Source: an uncultured Chloroflexales bacterium
Lineage (GTDB): Bacteria; Chloroflexota; Chloroflexia; Chloroflexales; Chloroflexaceae
DNA length: 64,000 nucleotides
Assembly (NCBI GenBank): GCA_937902315.1
Contig: CALGUG010000008.1
Location: 124,001 to 188,000 of the forward strand
Reading direction: 5' to 3'
Shown here: in pieces, positions 16,140-23,718 of the stretch
How the letters are laid out: every line of letters begins with the position of its first letter
How positions within the stretch are numbered: position 1 is the first letter of the stretch
Program-made: the position numbers and the translations under genes
The notes under the pieces: model-generated
The model's database searches: none
What the model saw: the letters and a program-made list of their open reading frames with translations, nothing else
Told to the model about the DNA's origin: nothing

Positions 16140-17438
16140 TTATACAGCTTCATCTAAACGGCGTCGAAACTCGCCTCGTTCGGTACGTGGCACCAGAATC
16201 GGGTGGCCGCGTCCTTGAATCACTTCGGCATTGATAATACAACGTCCGATATGTTCCTGAGAGGGAATTTCGTACATCACATCGAGCAATACCTCTTCGA
16301 CTGCAGAGCGCAGGGCACGCGCACCTGTGCCTGTCTTGAGCGCTTTTTCGGCGATCGCCTCAAGCGCATCAGGGGTAACATCAAGCTCGACATGATCGAG
16401 TTGCAGCATCTTCTGATACTGCTTAATAATCGAATTGCGTGGCTCAGTCAAGATTCGAATCATCGCGGCTTTATCGAGTTTCTCTAAGGGCGCAATGATC
16501 GGCAGGCGTCCGATAAATTCGGGAATAAACCCGTAGCGCAGCAGGTCGTCGGGTGTAACTTGGTTGAGAAGGTTTTGATTCTCTTTGTTGACCTGTTCTT
16601 CGCTCTTGTTGTCGAAGCCGATTCGATGATTGCTGCCCAAGCGAGCCGCGATAATTTTATCGAGGCCCTCAAACGCGCCGCCACAGATGAAGAGTACATG
16701 GGTCGTGTCAAAGGCGATGTACTCTTGTTGAGGATGCTTGCGACCGGGCAAGGGTGGCACATGGGCCGTTCCACCTTCAAGAATTTTGAGCAAGGCTTGC
16801 TGAACACCCTCGCCCGATACATCGCGTGTGATCGAGGGGTTATCAGCTTTGCGAGCCAACTTATCGATTTCATCGATATAAATAATGCCGGTCTGGGCAC
16901 GTTCGATATCGCCGTCAGCGGCTTGAATCAAGCGAAGCAGAATGTTTTCAACGTCTTCACCAACATAGCCTGCCTCTGTCAATGCGGTTGCGTCAGCGAT
17001 CGCAAACGGCACATCGATAATGCGTGCCAGCGTCTGGGCCAGCAAGGTCTTACCAGAGCCAGTCGGGCCGATGATCAGCACATTGCTCTTACCAAGTTCG
17101 ACATCGTCGACTTGCATACCGGCCCGAAGCCGTTTGTAGTGGTTATAGACAGCGACAGCCAAGACAACCTTTGCCCGGTCTTGCCCGATCACATATTGAT
17201 CGAGCTTTTCGCGCAGACGACGTGGCACGGGTAGACGAGCCGGCGCATTTGTGTTGGTGCGGCGCGGAGGGAGCTGTTGTTCAGCTTCTTCGGCAATAAT
17301 CGCACTGCACAGCGCCACGCATTCATCGCAAATAAAGACTGTTCCGGGGCCAGCAATCAGGCGCTGCACTTCATCTTGGCCTCGGCCACAAAACGAGCAA
17401 AGATATGCGGAGCGGCCTGTGTTACGGGAGCGGGTCAT
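16140..17438 (-). CDS. clpX: ATP-dependent Clp protease, unfoldase subunit ClpX
   Basis: AAA+ unfoldase that feeds tagged substrates into ClpP. 432 aa, full length. N-terminal C4 zinc-binding domain: CSFC at 14-17 and CDEC at 37-40. Walker A GPTGSGKT at about 124-131, Walker B IIYIDEIDK at about 185-193, then the sensor segment TRDVSGEGVQQALLKILEGG and the RYGFIPEFIGRLPII arginine-finger region. SD GAGGA precedes the ATG by about five bases. It lies 80 bp downstream of clpP on the same strand, with an intercistronic hairpin between them. Confidence 0.98.
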   Translation of the reverse strand: MTRSRNTGRSAYLCSFCGRGQDEVQRLIAGPGTVFICDECVALCSAIIAEEAEQQLPPRRTNTNAPARLPVPRRLREKLDQYVIGQDRAKVVLAVAVYNHYKRLRAGMQVDDVELGKSNVLIIGPTGSGKTLLAQTLARIIDVPFAIADATALTEAGYVGEDVENILLRLIQAADGDIERAQTGIIYIDEIDKLARKADNPSITRDVSGEGVQQALLKILEGGTAHVPPLPGRKHPQQEYIAFDTTHVLFICGGAFEGLDKIIAARLGSNHRIGFDNKSEEQVNKENQNLLNQVTPDDLLRYGFIPEFIGRLPIIAPLEKLDKAAMIRILTEPRNSIIKQYQKMLQLDHVELDVTPDALEAIAEKALKTGTGARALRSAVEEVLLDVMYEIPSQEHIGRCIINAEVIQGRGHPILVPRTERGEFRRRLDEAV

Positions 17439-17455
17439 AACGTCCTCGCAGAGGG

Positions 17456-17509
17456 ACAGGGAGCGTCAGCGATGGCAGAAAAGCTTCACCAACGTGTGTC
17501 GCTCCCTGT
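17456..17509 (-). promoter_or_regulatory. Intercistronic hairpin between clpP and clpX
   Basis: ACAGGGAGCG and CGCTCCCTGT form a perfect 10-bp stem around a 34-base loop in the 80-bp clpP-clpX gap. No U-tract, so an mRNA-processing or stability element, or a partial terminator, is more likely than a full stop. Confidence 0.5.
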
Positions 17510-17518
17510 TGCCAGCGG

Positions 17519-18169
17519 TTAGCTATTGTTTGGTAAAGATTCTTCTTTGGTCAAAATCGCATCGATGATGCCGTACTCTTTGGCTTCTTCCGGTGTCATA
17601 TAGCGGTCGCGATCGAAGTCTTGAGCGATCCGTTCGATGGGCTGACCGCTATCGGCCGACAACAGCTCTCGAATGATTTGTTGTTCGCGCAGCAACTCGC
17701 GAGCCATAATTTCGACATCGGGTGCGTAGCCGCGTGCGCCACCGCCAGCAGGGTGCATGTGAATGGTCGAGTGCGGTAAGCTAAAGCGCTTGCCTTTGGT
17801 GCCGCCTGCCAGCAGAATCGTGCCCATGGAGGCCGACATGCCGATACAGACGGTCGATACGGGCGAACGGATCGCGCGCATAGTGTCGTATATCGCTAAG
17901 CCAGCGGTGATCGAGCCGCCCGGGCTATTGATATAGAGCGAGATATCACGCCCCGGGTCTTCGCTATCGAGAAAGAGCAGCTGGGCAACGATAAGATTGG
18001 CGATGTTGTCATCGATCGGAGTGCCCAAGATAACAATGCGCTCTTTGAGCAATCGGGAATAGATGTCAAATGCGCGCTCACCGCGGTTTGTGCTCTCGAT
18101 CACGGTAGGGATCAAGGCATGGGGCGATTCGACACGCCAGTCGAGTTTGTAGGGAGATATCCACTCCAT
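17519..18169 (-). CDS. clpP: ATP-dependent Clp protease, proteolytic subunit ClpP
   Basis: Tetradecameric serine peptidase partner of ClpX. 216 aa. NSPGGSITAGLAIYDTM (81-97) is the oxyanion-strand region; the catalytic Ser is Ser114 in GMSASMG; the catalytic His is best placed at His139 in IHMHPAGG; the acidic DFDRDRYMTPEEAKEYGIID block supplies the Asp. The His region reads HMHP where most ClpP have IHQP, which needs a one-residue gap in the handle-loop alignment. No strong SD is next to the ATG (GGAG lies 11 bases upstream). It is first in the clpP-clpX unit; tig is about 0.9 kb upstream on the same strand. Confidence 0.97.
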   Translation of the reverse strand: MEWISPYKLDWRVESPHALIPTVIESTNRGERAFDIYSRLLKERIVILGTPIDDNIANLIVAQLLFLDSEDPGRDISLYINSPGGSITAGLAIYDTMRAIRSPVSTVCIGMSASMGTILLAGGTKGKRFSLPHSTIHMHPAGGGARGYAPDVEIMARELLREQQIIRELLSADSGQPIERIAQDFDRDRYMTPEEAKEYGIIDAILTKEESLPNNS

Positions 18170-18465
18170 AAAACACTACTCCATCTAGGTACGATACATC
18201 ATGACTGTATCTGTTATACCACAGAACGGTGTATTGCGCACTGATTTTAATCACACAAGCTCACAGATCAGGCATGTTTGCCCATGTACGAGCAAGCTGA
18301 AGCGCGGGTTGCAATTGAGCACGCCTAGACAGAGGAAAAAGCCTCTCAAGCTCTGCCAAGCAGCTAGCGACTCGAGCGCTACTTTCTTCGTTCGGCTCGC
18401 CTTCCGGTCTGCCGAGCGACCTCTCTTCTCATTATAGTACATAAAGCAATTCAAAAACGAAAACT

Positions 18466-18487
18466 AGCTGAAACTCCAGTTTCAGCT
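18466..18487. repeat. Short perfect hairpin
   Basis: 10-bp stem AGCTGAAACT / AGTTTCAGCT with a two-base CC centre; about 300 bp upstream of clpP. Function unknown. Confidence 0.6.
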
Positions 18488-18559
18488 CATTGTCTCGCAT
18501 CGTCTTACAGGCCGTGATCCACTCCACGTCGTGCGTCAGGCTCCCCAGTGGTGTAGTAC

Positions 18560-18634
18560 TCAGGCGGTGAGCTCTTTCCCTTCCATTCGTTCCTTGGCGC
18601 GTCCGCCTGCGGCTATCAACATCCCGCCCAACAA
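18560..18634 (-). repeat. Family A repeat, copy 5
   Basis: CAGGCGGTGAGCTCTTTCCC, TTGGCGCGTCCGCCTGCGGC, ATCAACATCCCGCCCAACA. Runs directly into the long palindrome at 18635. Confidence 0.85.
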
Positions 18635-18691
18635 CAGACGGCGGCTTTTTGTTCCCTTAGCCTGTCGAAGGGAACAAAAAGCCGCCGTCTG
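18635..18691. repeat. 24-bp perfect inverted repeat with family-E core
   Basis: The left arm is 18635-18658 (CAGACGGCGGC...TTCCCTT), the loop AGCCTGTCG, and the right arm 18668-18691 its exact complement. This is the longest perfect stem in the window. The loop and inner stem match the AGCCTGTCGAAG family-E core. Confidence 0.85.
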
Positions 18692-18757
18692 AGCCTATCG
18701 AAGCCGATATCCGCTTAGGTAGCGACGTTGCTGTGCTCTCAAGGCCTACAAAAGCCC

Positions 18758-18780
18758 TTGGCTGAGCCTGTCGAAGCCAA
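18758..18780. repeat. Family E element
   Basis: TTGGCT-GAGCCTGTCGA-AGCCAA, matching 9878-9900 with one change. A third relative, GAGCCTATCGAAGCC, is at 18691-18705. Confidence 0.7.
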
Positions 18781-18786
18781 CATGCC

Positions 18787-18935
18787 TAATACGAAATCCG
18801 CTTGAATTGTTGTATGTTGGGGGCTTTCGGCATGCAGCTACAACACCCAGCTTACGGGTAAGCTGTTGGTAGCCGTAGGCGGACGCGCTCGCAAGCCTCT
18901 TTGCGGGATAGACCTAGCCGCCAGAGCGCTGAAGC
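18787..18935 (+). repeat. Family A repeat, copy 6 (long form)
   Basis: AATACGAAATCCGCTTGAAT start, TACGGGTAAGCTGTTGGTAG, CCGTAGGCGGACGCGCT, then ACCTAGCCGCCAGAGCG. Near-duplicate of copy 4. Confidence 0.85.
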
Positions 18936-19012
18936 GATCAAACAGTTTTGCTATAACGATTTGCCATAAAAACAAGAGTCGGGGAAAAATAGTTAGGCTT
19001 TGCTCTTCGCAG

Positions 19013-19052
19013 GCTAAAAAAGAGAGTGCTGGAACAATCGTTCCAGCACTCT
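19013..19052 (-). terminator. Terminator of tig
   Basis: 13-bp stem AGAGTGCTGGAAC / GTTCCAGCACTCT with loop AATC. On the minus strand it is followed by CTTTTTTAGCC. 27 bp after the tig stop. Confidence 0.9.
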
Positions 19053-19078
19053 GTAGCTTTGCTTAAAAGCTAACCAAC

Positions 19079-20449
19079 TTATTCGCTAGCGGGGGCTTCC
19101 TCAGCAGACTCAGCGGCAGGCTCGGCGGCTGCTTCGCTGCTCAGTTCAGGAGCTTGGCCCTGAGCGATAGCGATGATGCGCTCGCGCAGTTTGCGATCGA
19201 GCACCATGTTGGCAACTTGCGAGTAGAGTTGTGTGCGGAGCGCTAGGCGCGCGTTGTTCTTCTCGTCCTCGGTCTCGTAGTCGTTGACCATCTTCTCGAT
19301 CTCAGCATCCACCTCTTCGGGGGTGACCGTGAGCTGCTCTTTCTTCACGACTTCCTGCAGAGCCAAAGTGGTCTTGAGCTGCTCTTCAGCTTGCGGAACC
19401 AGCTCCTCTACTGCTTCGTCGTGGCTCTTGCCACGGTACTGCAGCATCTGGTCGAGGGTGATGCCATAGCGCTCGAACTGAGCGGCCTGCTCGTGCAGCA
19501 TGTTGTGAGCTTGGTCGTGAATCAGCGCATCGGGTACATCGAAATCGGTTGCTTCGACCAAGTTTCGGATGTAGCTATCGAGCAGGTTGCGCTCGCCGAC
19601 GTTCTTAGCCGACTCTTCCAGCTCTTTGCGGGTCTTGGCGCGCAGCTCGTCGAGTGTGCCCTCAAAGTTCTCAAGGACGGGCAACTCATCCCATTCGGGC
19701 AGAATGCGCTCTTGAATGCTATCGATCTGAACTTTGAAGGTCACTTGCTTGCCGCTGACTTCCTCGTTGGCATGATCTTCGGGCATCTGGGCGACGGTCT
19801 CGATCTGCTGGCCTACTTCAGCGCCGATCAGAGCATCATAGAGCTCGTCGACCACCTTGCCCTTGGAGAGTACCAAGGTTGAGGGGCTGACTTCTTGGCC
19901 CTCTGGGCGCTCTTCGAGAGCTTTGCCATCAACAAAGCTTTCGAGCCGAACGGTCAACTGGTCACCATCCTGAGCCGGGCGGGGTTCTTCCAGTTCGCGC
20001 AGTACAACATGCTTTTCGCGCAGCGACTCAAGGCCCTCTTCAACCACCTTGTCGGTGATCTCTTCGATCTCAAGCGGCAAGCGAATAGCGCGGTGATCTG
20101 GCAATACAACGGTCGGCTCAACCGGAACCAACACGCGATACTTGAAGGTACCTTCGGTTTCGATCTTCTCGATGCTAGCCTGAGCGACCGGCTCTACACC
20201 TTCCTGCTCGAGCGCTGCCTTGAACGACTTGTTGATCAAATCTTCAGTGGCTGATTCGAGCAGGGCTTCGCGACCAAAATAATTCTCGACAATAAAACGA
20301 GGTGCCTTACCCTTGCGGAAGCCAGGAATGTTATATTTCTGCGAGAATTGGCGGGCTGCCCGATCGAGACCCTTCTCGACCTGCTCGCGGTCTAACTCAA
20401 TATCAAGCGCCAGCAAGCTCTTGGGCAATTTCTCTTTCGTGACCTTCAC
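19079..20449 (-). CDS. tig: Trigger factor (ribosome-associated chaperone / PPIase)
   Basis: Binds the ribosome exit tunnel and folds nascent chains. 456 aa. The ribosome-binding signature FSQKYNIPGFRKGKAPRFIV (about 33-52) carries the GFRxGKxP motif. The PPIase-like middle has QDGDQLTVRLESF and the C-terminal arms are acidic and helical. The final 25 residues are Ala/Glu-rich (ELSSEAAAEPAAESAEEAPA), a low-complexity tail beyond the common length. The start is GTG at 20449 with GGAG ten bases upstream. The tig, clpP, clpX order is a classical proteostasis cluster, though a 0.9-kb repeat-filled gap and a terminator separate tig from clpP. Confidence 0.97.
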   Translation of the reverse strand: MKVTKEKLPKSLLALDIELDREQVEKGLDRAARQFSQKYNIPGFRKGKAPRFIVENYFGREALLESATEDLINKSFKAALEQEGVEPVAQASIEKIETEGTFKYRVLVPVEPTVVLPDHRAIRLPLEIEEITDKVVEEGLESLREKHVVLRELEEPRPAQDGDQLTVRLESFVDGKALEERPEGQEVSPSTLVLSKGKVVDELYDALIGAEVGQQIETVAQMPEDHANEEVSGKQVTFKVQIDSIQERILPEWDELPVLENFEGTLDELRAKTRKELEESAKNVGERNLLDSYIRNLVEATDFDVPDALIHDQAHNMLHEQAAQFERYGITLDQMLQYRGKSHDEAVEELVPQAEEQLKTTLALQEVVKKEQLTVTPEEVDAEIEKMVNDYETEDEKNNARLALRTQLYSQVANMVLDRKLRERIIAIAQGQAPELSSEAAAEPAAESAEEAPASE

Positions 20450-20471
20450 GGATTATAAACTCCATCAATCC

Positions 20472-20496
20472 AAAAAAAATACCTATCCTTATAGGT
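20472..20496 (-). promoter_or_regulatory. tig leader hairpin with U8 tract
   Basis: Minus strand: ACCTAT, loop AAGG, ATAGGT, then A and eight T. This terminator-like structure lies between the tig promoter and the GTG start, only a few bases after the predicted transcription start. Confidence 0.6.
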
Positions 20497-20508
20497 TGCC
20501 TGTCTGTC

Positions 20509-20537
20509 ATTATAGCACGTTTGCTATCCCGCGCAAA
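20509..20537 (-). promoter_or_regulatory. Promoter of tig
   Basis: Minus strand: TTTGCG, 17-base spacer, TATAAT. A perfect -10 hexamer about 60 bp upstream of the tig GTG. Confidence 0.65.
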
Positions 20538-20738
20538 GAAGCGTCCTAAAGCGCTCAAGCCATCGTCACCAACATCAATCGGGCCAACAATGGCTGCTTA
20601 GCTTTGATGGGCAGCAGAGATGCGCCCTGCAAGCAGCATTTTCGAGCAACATCGAGGTCTTATAGATTGCCGTTGGCGCTGAGTTGGGGTATAGTTTGCA
20701 TTAGACAAAAGAAGGAGCTGGACCTGTACGATAGCACA

Positions 20739-21332
20739 ATGCATAAAGAGGATAAAAAGCCAACAAAGATCCGTTTTGAGGCGGCTCCGCTTGACGACTA
20801 TGCCACACGAATCACAAGCGGCATCGCCTATATGGGCGGTGTATTACTCTTGCCCCTGCTTTTTTCGTTCTTAAGCGGTATCCGGATCAATGCTCTCTTT
20901 ATTCCTGCCGCGCTTTCGCTGGCCTTACTGGTCTTTTTGCTGGTCTGTTACTGCATGCAGCCTACCGTTTACGAGGTTGCGAGCGATCGTGTGCTCGTGC
21001 GTAGGCGCTTCTGGCCGGCCTTGAAGATCCCCTTTAGCGAGATCCAGGCCGTTTCGATCGCTGCGAGCATGGCCGATCTGCCTCGTTTCGGCTTGCGCTC
21101 GGCCTTTAATGCGGGCGTGTTCGGCTATTTGGGCCCGTTTCAACTCCACCCCTATGGGCGTGTCTTTTTTGTGGCGACTAACTCTCGCCGTTTGGTTGCG
21201 ATCGCACGTTTCCACAAGCTTCCCATGCTGTTAAGCCCTTTGCAGAGCGCCGCCTTTATCGAAGCGCTCAATCACCAGCGCCTCAACTCGGCTATGGGCG
21301 CGCTAGAGTTCGATAGGCCTCAATCGACTTAA
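20739..21332 (+). CDS. PH-like domain membrane protein
   Basis: 197 aa from the ATG at 20739 (MHKEDKKPTKIRFEAAPL), preferred over a 45-codon upstream extension of poor coding character. A GGAG lies 23 bases upstream, so the start is uncertain. Two hydrophobic segments (GGVLLLPLLFSFLSG and LFIPAALSLALLVFLLVCYC) form a hairpin. They are followed by a soluble region: VYEVASDRVLVRRRFWPALK, IPFSEIQAVSI, FVATNSRRLVAI. The layout of two helices plus a strand-rich 'R-R-F-x-P-x-x-I-P' domain fits bacterial PH-type (bPH) proteins of unknown role. Alone in its orientation. Confidence 0.65.
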   Translation: MHKEDKKPTKIRFEAAPLDDYATRITSGIAYMGGVLLLPLLFSFLSGIRINALFIPAALSLALLVFLLVCYCMQPTVYEVASDRVLVRRRFWPALKIPFSEIQAVSIAASMADLPRFGLRSAFNAGVFGYLGPFQLHPYGRVFFVATNSRRLVAIARFHKLPMLLSPLQSAAFIEALNHQRLNSAMGALEFDRPQST

Positions 21333-21514
21333 CAGCTCATGTGAGCCGCTGTTCGTTGATCAGCAAGCTGGCAAGTTGGGCTCTTTCTTTCGTTCTATCA
21401 ATCAATCAATATGTTTCTGTTTGTGTCTTGCTCTTCCTGCACTGCTGGCTTTTGGGTAGATCTGCTATGCGTGCTTTTTCTGTTGAGAAAACGCAATAAT
21501 TCCTTGAAAAGAAT

Positions 21515-21682
21515 ATGCTAAATCAGCTTAAAGACTGGTACGCCTACAATATGGAAAAGCCAAAACTGGGAAAGAGTTGTGTGATATTTTGTGTTATCTT
21601 GCGAAATATTACACAACCAACAGAGACACGTTCCATTCTGCCGAAGGTCAAAAACATACAGTGATCAACTGGATTTGATATT
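21515..21682 (+). mobile_element. Family B MITE-like element, copy with hairpin C3
   Basis: ATGCTAAATCAGCTTAAAGA at the left and TGGATTTGATAT at the right; middle CTGGGAAAGAG and CATTCTGCCGAAGGTC. About 167 bp, the same length as copy 2. Confidence 0.75.
21576..21617. repeat. Family C hairpin, copy 3
   Basis: GTTGTGTGATATTTTGT pairs with GCGAAATATTACACAAC over 17 bp. The three non-Watson-Crick positions are all G-T wobbles. Confidence 0.8.
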
Positions 21683-22061
21683 AGGCCCAGAAAATATGCT
21701 TTTGGCGAAAAACGAAGATCGTATTTGAAAGCTGAGCAAGATTGTCACTTTGTTCAGTGCCTAAAAAGGTTTACAATGATAACGTACAGTTGTTTGGGTA
21801 GCTTGTCGTTTGTCACTGATAAATAGATAAAATCGGCAAGCCCGCTGAAAGAAGCATCCGAATTCTTGCAATTGTGGCACTCTTGCCCATTAGAGAGCGT
21901 AGGCTGCCACAAGCCTTAAACTGTCTGGTATACTATAGGGTGTTTTGGCAGCGACTCAACACTCCTCATCTCATCTTGCCAGGTGAGATGAACGTATTGT
22001 GGCGAAAACCAAAACCTGTTCGGCCTCGCTGAACAGAAAAGAAACAGGAAGGCTGACCTCT

Positions 22062-22529
22062 ATGAAAGCACGAGAGATCATGACGACAGATGTGGTTGTT
22101 GTTGAAGAAACGTGTCCGATTGAGGAGGCGGCCCGCCTGCTAGCACGACATCACATTAGCGGCCTCCCTGTTCTCAATCCCAAAGGTGCTATCGTGGGTA
22201 TGGTAACAGAACACGATATCATTTCGAAGCGGGGAAGCTTGGTTAGTGATATTATGAGCGGCGGTGTAATCAGCGTTACTGCTGATACCGAGCTGGAAGA
22301 TGTGGTCTTCTTGCTTACAAATAAACGCATTCGCCGTGTGCCTGTTATGGATGGGGAGAAGTTAGTAGGCATCCTCAGCCGTTCGGATCTGGTGCGCCAG
22401 ATTGCGATGCGTTGGGTATGTTCGACATGCGGCCAAGAGGTTCGAGCGGTAGCACAGCCTGAACAATGCCCCACATGTCACGCTCCCACCAATGTTTTCG
22501 CTCATGAAGTTGACTTACCAGGGATGTAA
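22062..22529 (+). CDS. Twin-CBS domain protein with C-terminal zinc ribbon
   Basis: 155 aa from the ATG at 22062, chosen because AGGAAGG lies ten bases upstream. Two CBS motifs: MKAREIMTTDVVVVEE...HHISGLPVLNPKGAIVGMVT, and VSDIMSGGVISVTADTELED...RIRRVPVMDGEKLVGILSRS. CBS pairs bind adenosine nucleotides and sense energy state. A C-terminal CSTCGQEV / EQCPTCHAP pair forms a four-Cys zinc ribbon of the rubrerythrin type. It sits 97 bp ahead of pdhA in the same orientation, so it may sense adenylates for, or regulate, the pyruvate dehydrogenase unit (inference). Confidence 0.85.
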   Translation: MKAREIMTTDVVVVEETCPIEEAARLLARHHISGLPVLNPKGAIVGMVTEHDIISKRGSLVSDIMSGGVISVTADTELEDVVFLLTNKRIRRVPVMDGEKLVGILSRSDLVRQIAMRWVCSTCGQEVRAVAQPEQCPTCHAPTNVFAHEVDLPGM

Positions 22530-22626
22530 CAAGAGGGCTGTTTCTATTGCGTTGACAGGCTTCTGCGCGTAGAGAAAGCAGCATCCCAAAACTTTTGGAA
22601 CAGTTCAGAGCCAGGGGAGATAGAGA

Positions 22627-23718
22627 ATGGCTAAGCGAGACCAAGATGGAGCCTCTGCCGTAGCAAAGAACGGTGCGCGATCATTCGCCAAAGAGGATCA
22701 AGAACAGCTTCGGCACTATTATTATCAGATGGTGTTGCTGCGGCGATTTGAAGAGCGCACCAGTGAAATGTATACCAAGGCCAAAATCGGTGGTTACTGC
22801 CACTTGAACATTGGCGAAGAGGCAACAATTGTTGGTCTGATGGCTGCACTGAAGCCTGAAGACTATATTTACACCAACTACCGTGAACACGGCTACATTA
22901 TTGCGCGCGGTACCGATCCCGGCCCAGTGATGGCAGAGCTGTTCGGACGCGAGACCGGTGTGTCGGGCGGCCGCGGCGGTTCGATGCACTTGTTCGATGG
23001 CTCCCGCAACTTTATGGGTGGCTACGCTATCGTTGGTGGTCAAGTGCCGCTGGCTGTTGGCGCTGCCTATGCTCTGAAATACCAAGGCAAGCCGGGCGTA
23101 GTGCTCTGCCAGCTTGGCGACGCTACCACCAACATCGGTGCTTGGTACGAGTCGCTCAACTTGGCGAAACTGTGGCAACTGCCGGTTCTCTTCTTTATTG
23201 TCAATAACGGCTTCGGCATGGGCACCAGCGTCGCAGAAGGCTCCTCCGAGCCCGATCTTTACAAGAAGGGTGCGTCGTTCCGCATTCACGGCGAGCGCGT
23301 CGATGGCACCGATCCGCTCGCAGTGCGCGATGCCGTAGCCCGCCTGCGCGAGCGCGCCGAGAAAGAACACGAGCCCGCCATCCTTGATGTTGTGAGCTTC
23401 CGCTTCCGCGGTCACTCGGTTATCGACCCCGACCGCTACCGCGACCCCGAATGGGTGAAGGCGAACCGCGCTACTCACGACCCGATTCCTCATTTTGCGA
23501 ACGCGCTCCTTGAGCAGAAGATTGTTGATGAAGATTGGATCAAGGAAGTTGCAGATCGTGTTGAACGGGAAGTGCAAGCAGCTATTGATTTTGCTGACCA
23601 GAGCCCTCCGCCAAAGATGGAAGATATGTATCGTTATATGTATGCAACTGAAGTCCCGAATACTTTGAGCGCTGCAGAACAAGAGCTCTTCGAGACCCGA
23701 CTTAAAGGAGGGCGATAA
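22627..23718 (+). CDS. pdhA: Pyruvate dehydrogenase E1 component, alpha subunit
   Basis: Thiamine diphosphate-dependent decarboxylation of pyruvate, 363 aa. Signature segments: LLRRFEERTSEMYTKAKIGG, HLNIGEEATIVGLMAAL, GRGGSMHLFDGSRNFMGG and the ThDP motif GDATTNIGAWYESLNLAKLW...VNNGFGM. The phosphorylation-loop-like FRFRGHSVIDPDRYR matches bacterial E1-alpha. The start has SD GGGGAGA. Its TAA stop overlaps the pdhB ATG by one base (TAATG), so translation is coupled. The 23-residue Lys/Ala-rich N-terminus before the domain is slightly long. A branched-chain 2-oxoacid role is possible in principle. Confidence 0.93.
   Translation: MAKRDQDGASAVAKNGARSFAKEDQEQLRHYYYQMVLLRRFEERTSEMYTKAKIGGYCHLNIGEEATIVGLMAALKPEDYIYTNYREHGYIIARGTDPGPVMAELFGRETGVSGGRGGSMHLFDGSRNFMGGYAIVGGQVPLAVGAAYALKYQGKPGVVLCQLGDATTNIGAWYESLNLAKLWQLPVLFFIVNNGFGMGTSVAEGSSEPDLYKKGASFRIHGERVDGTDPLAVRDAVARLRERAEKEHEPAILDVVSFRFRGHSVIDPDRYRDPEWVKANRATHDPIPHFANALLEQKIVDEDWIKEVADRVEREVQAAIDFADQSPPPKMEDMYRYMYATEVPNTLSAAEQELFETRLKGGR

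Larger units (their letters stand above)
18170..19078. other. Intergenic gap rich in repeats (A5, A6, E family, giant hairpin)
   Basis: Between clpP and tig. It contains an AGCTGAAACT-CC-AGTTTCAGCT hairpin at 18466-18487, reverse A5, a 24-bp-stem palindrome with a family-E core, two further E elements, forward A6 and the tig terminator. No gene found. Confidence 0.7.
21333..22061. other. Intergenic gap with B6 and candidate promoters of the CBS-PDH region
   Basis: Holds a family-B element with hairpin C3 (21515-21682). Two possible promoters follow: TTGTTC-16-TACAAT at 21750-21777, and a TATACT -10 at 21929-21934 about 130 bp before the CBS gene. No gene seen. Confidence 0.6.

Noticed and set aside
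18251..18454. 67-codon minus-strand frame between clpP and tig
   Set aside because: No ribosome site, unusual composition, and the surrounding stretch is filled by repeats and hairpins.
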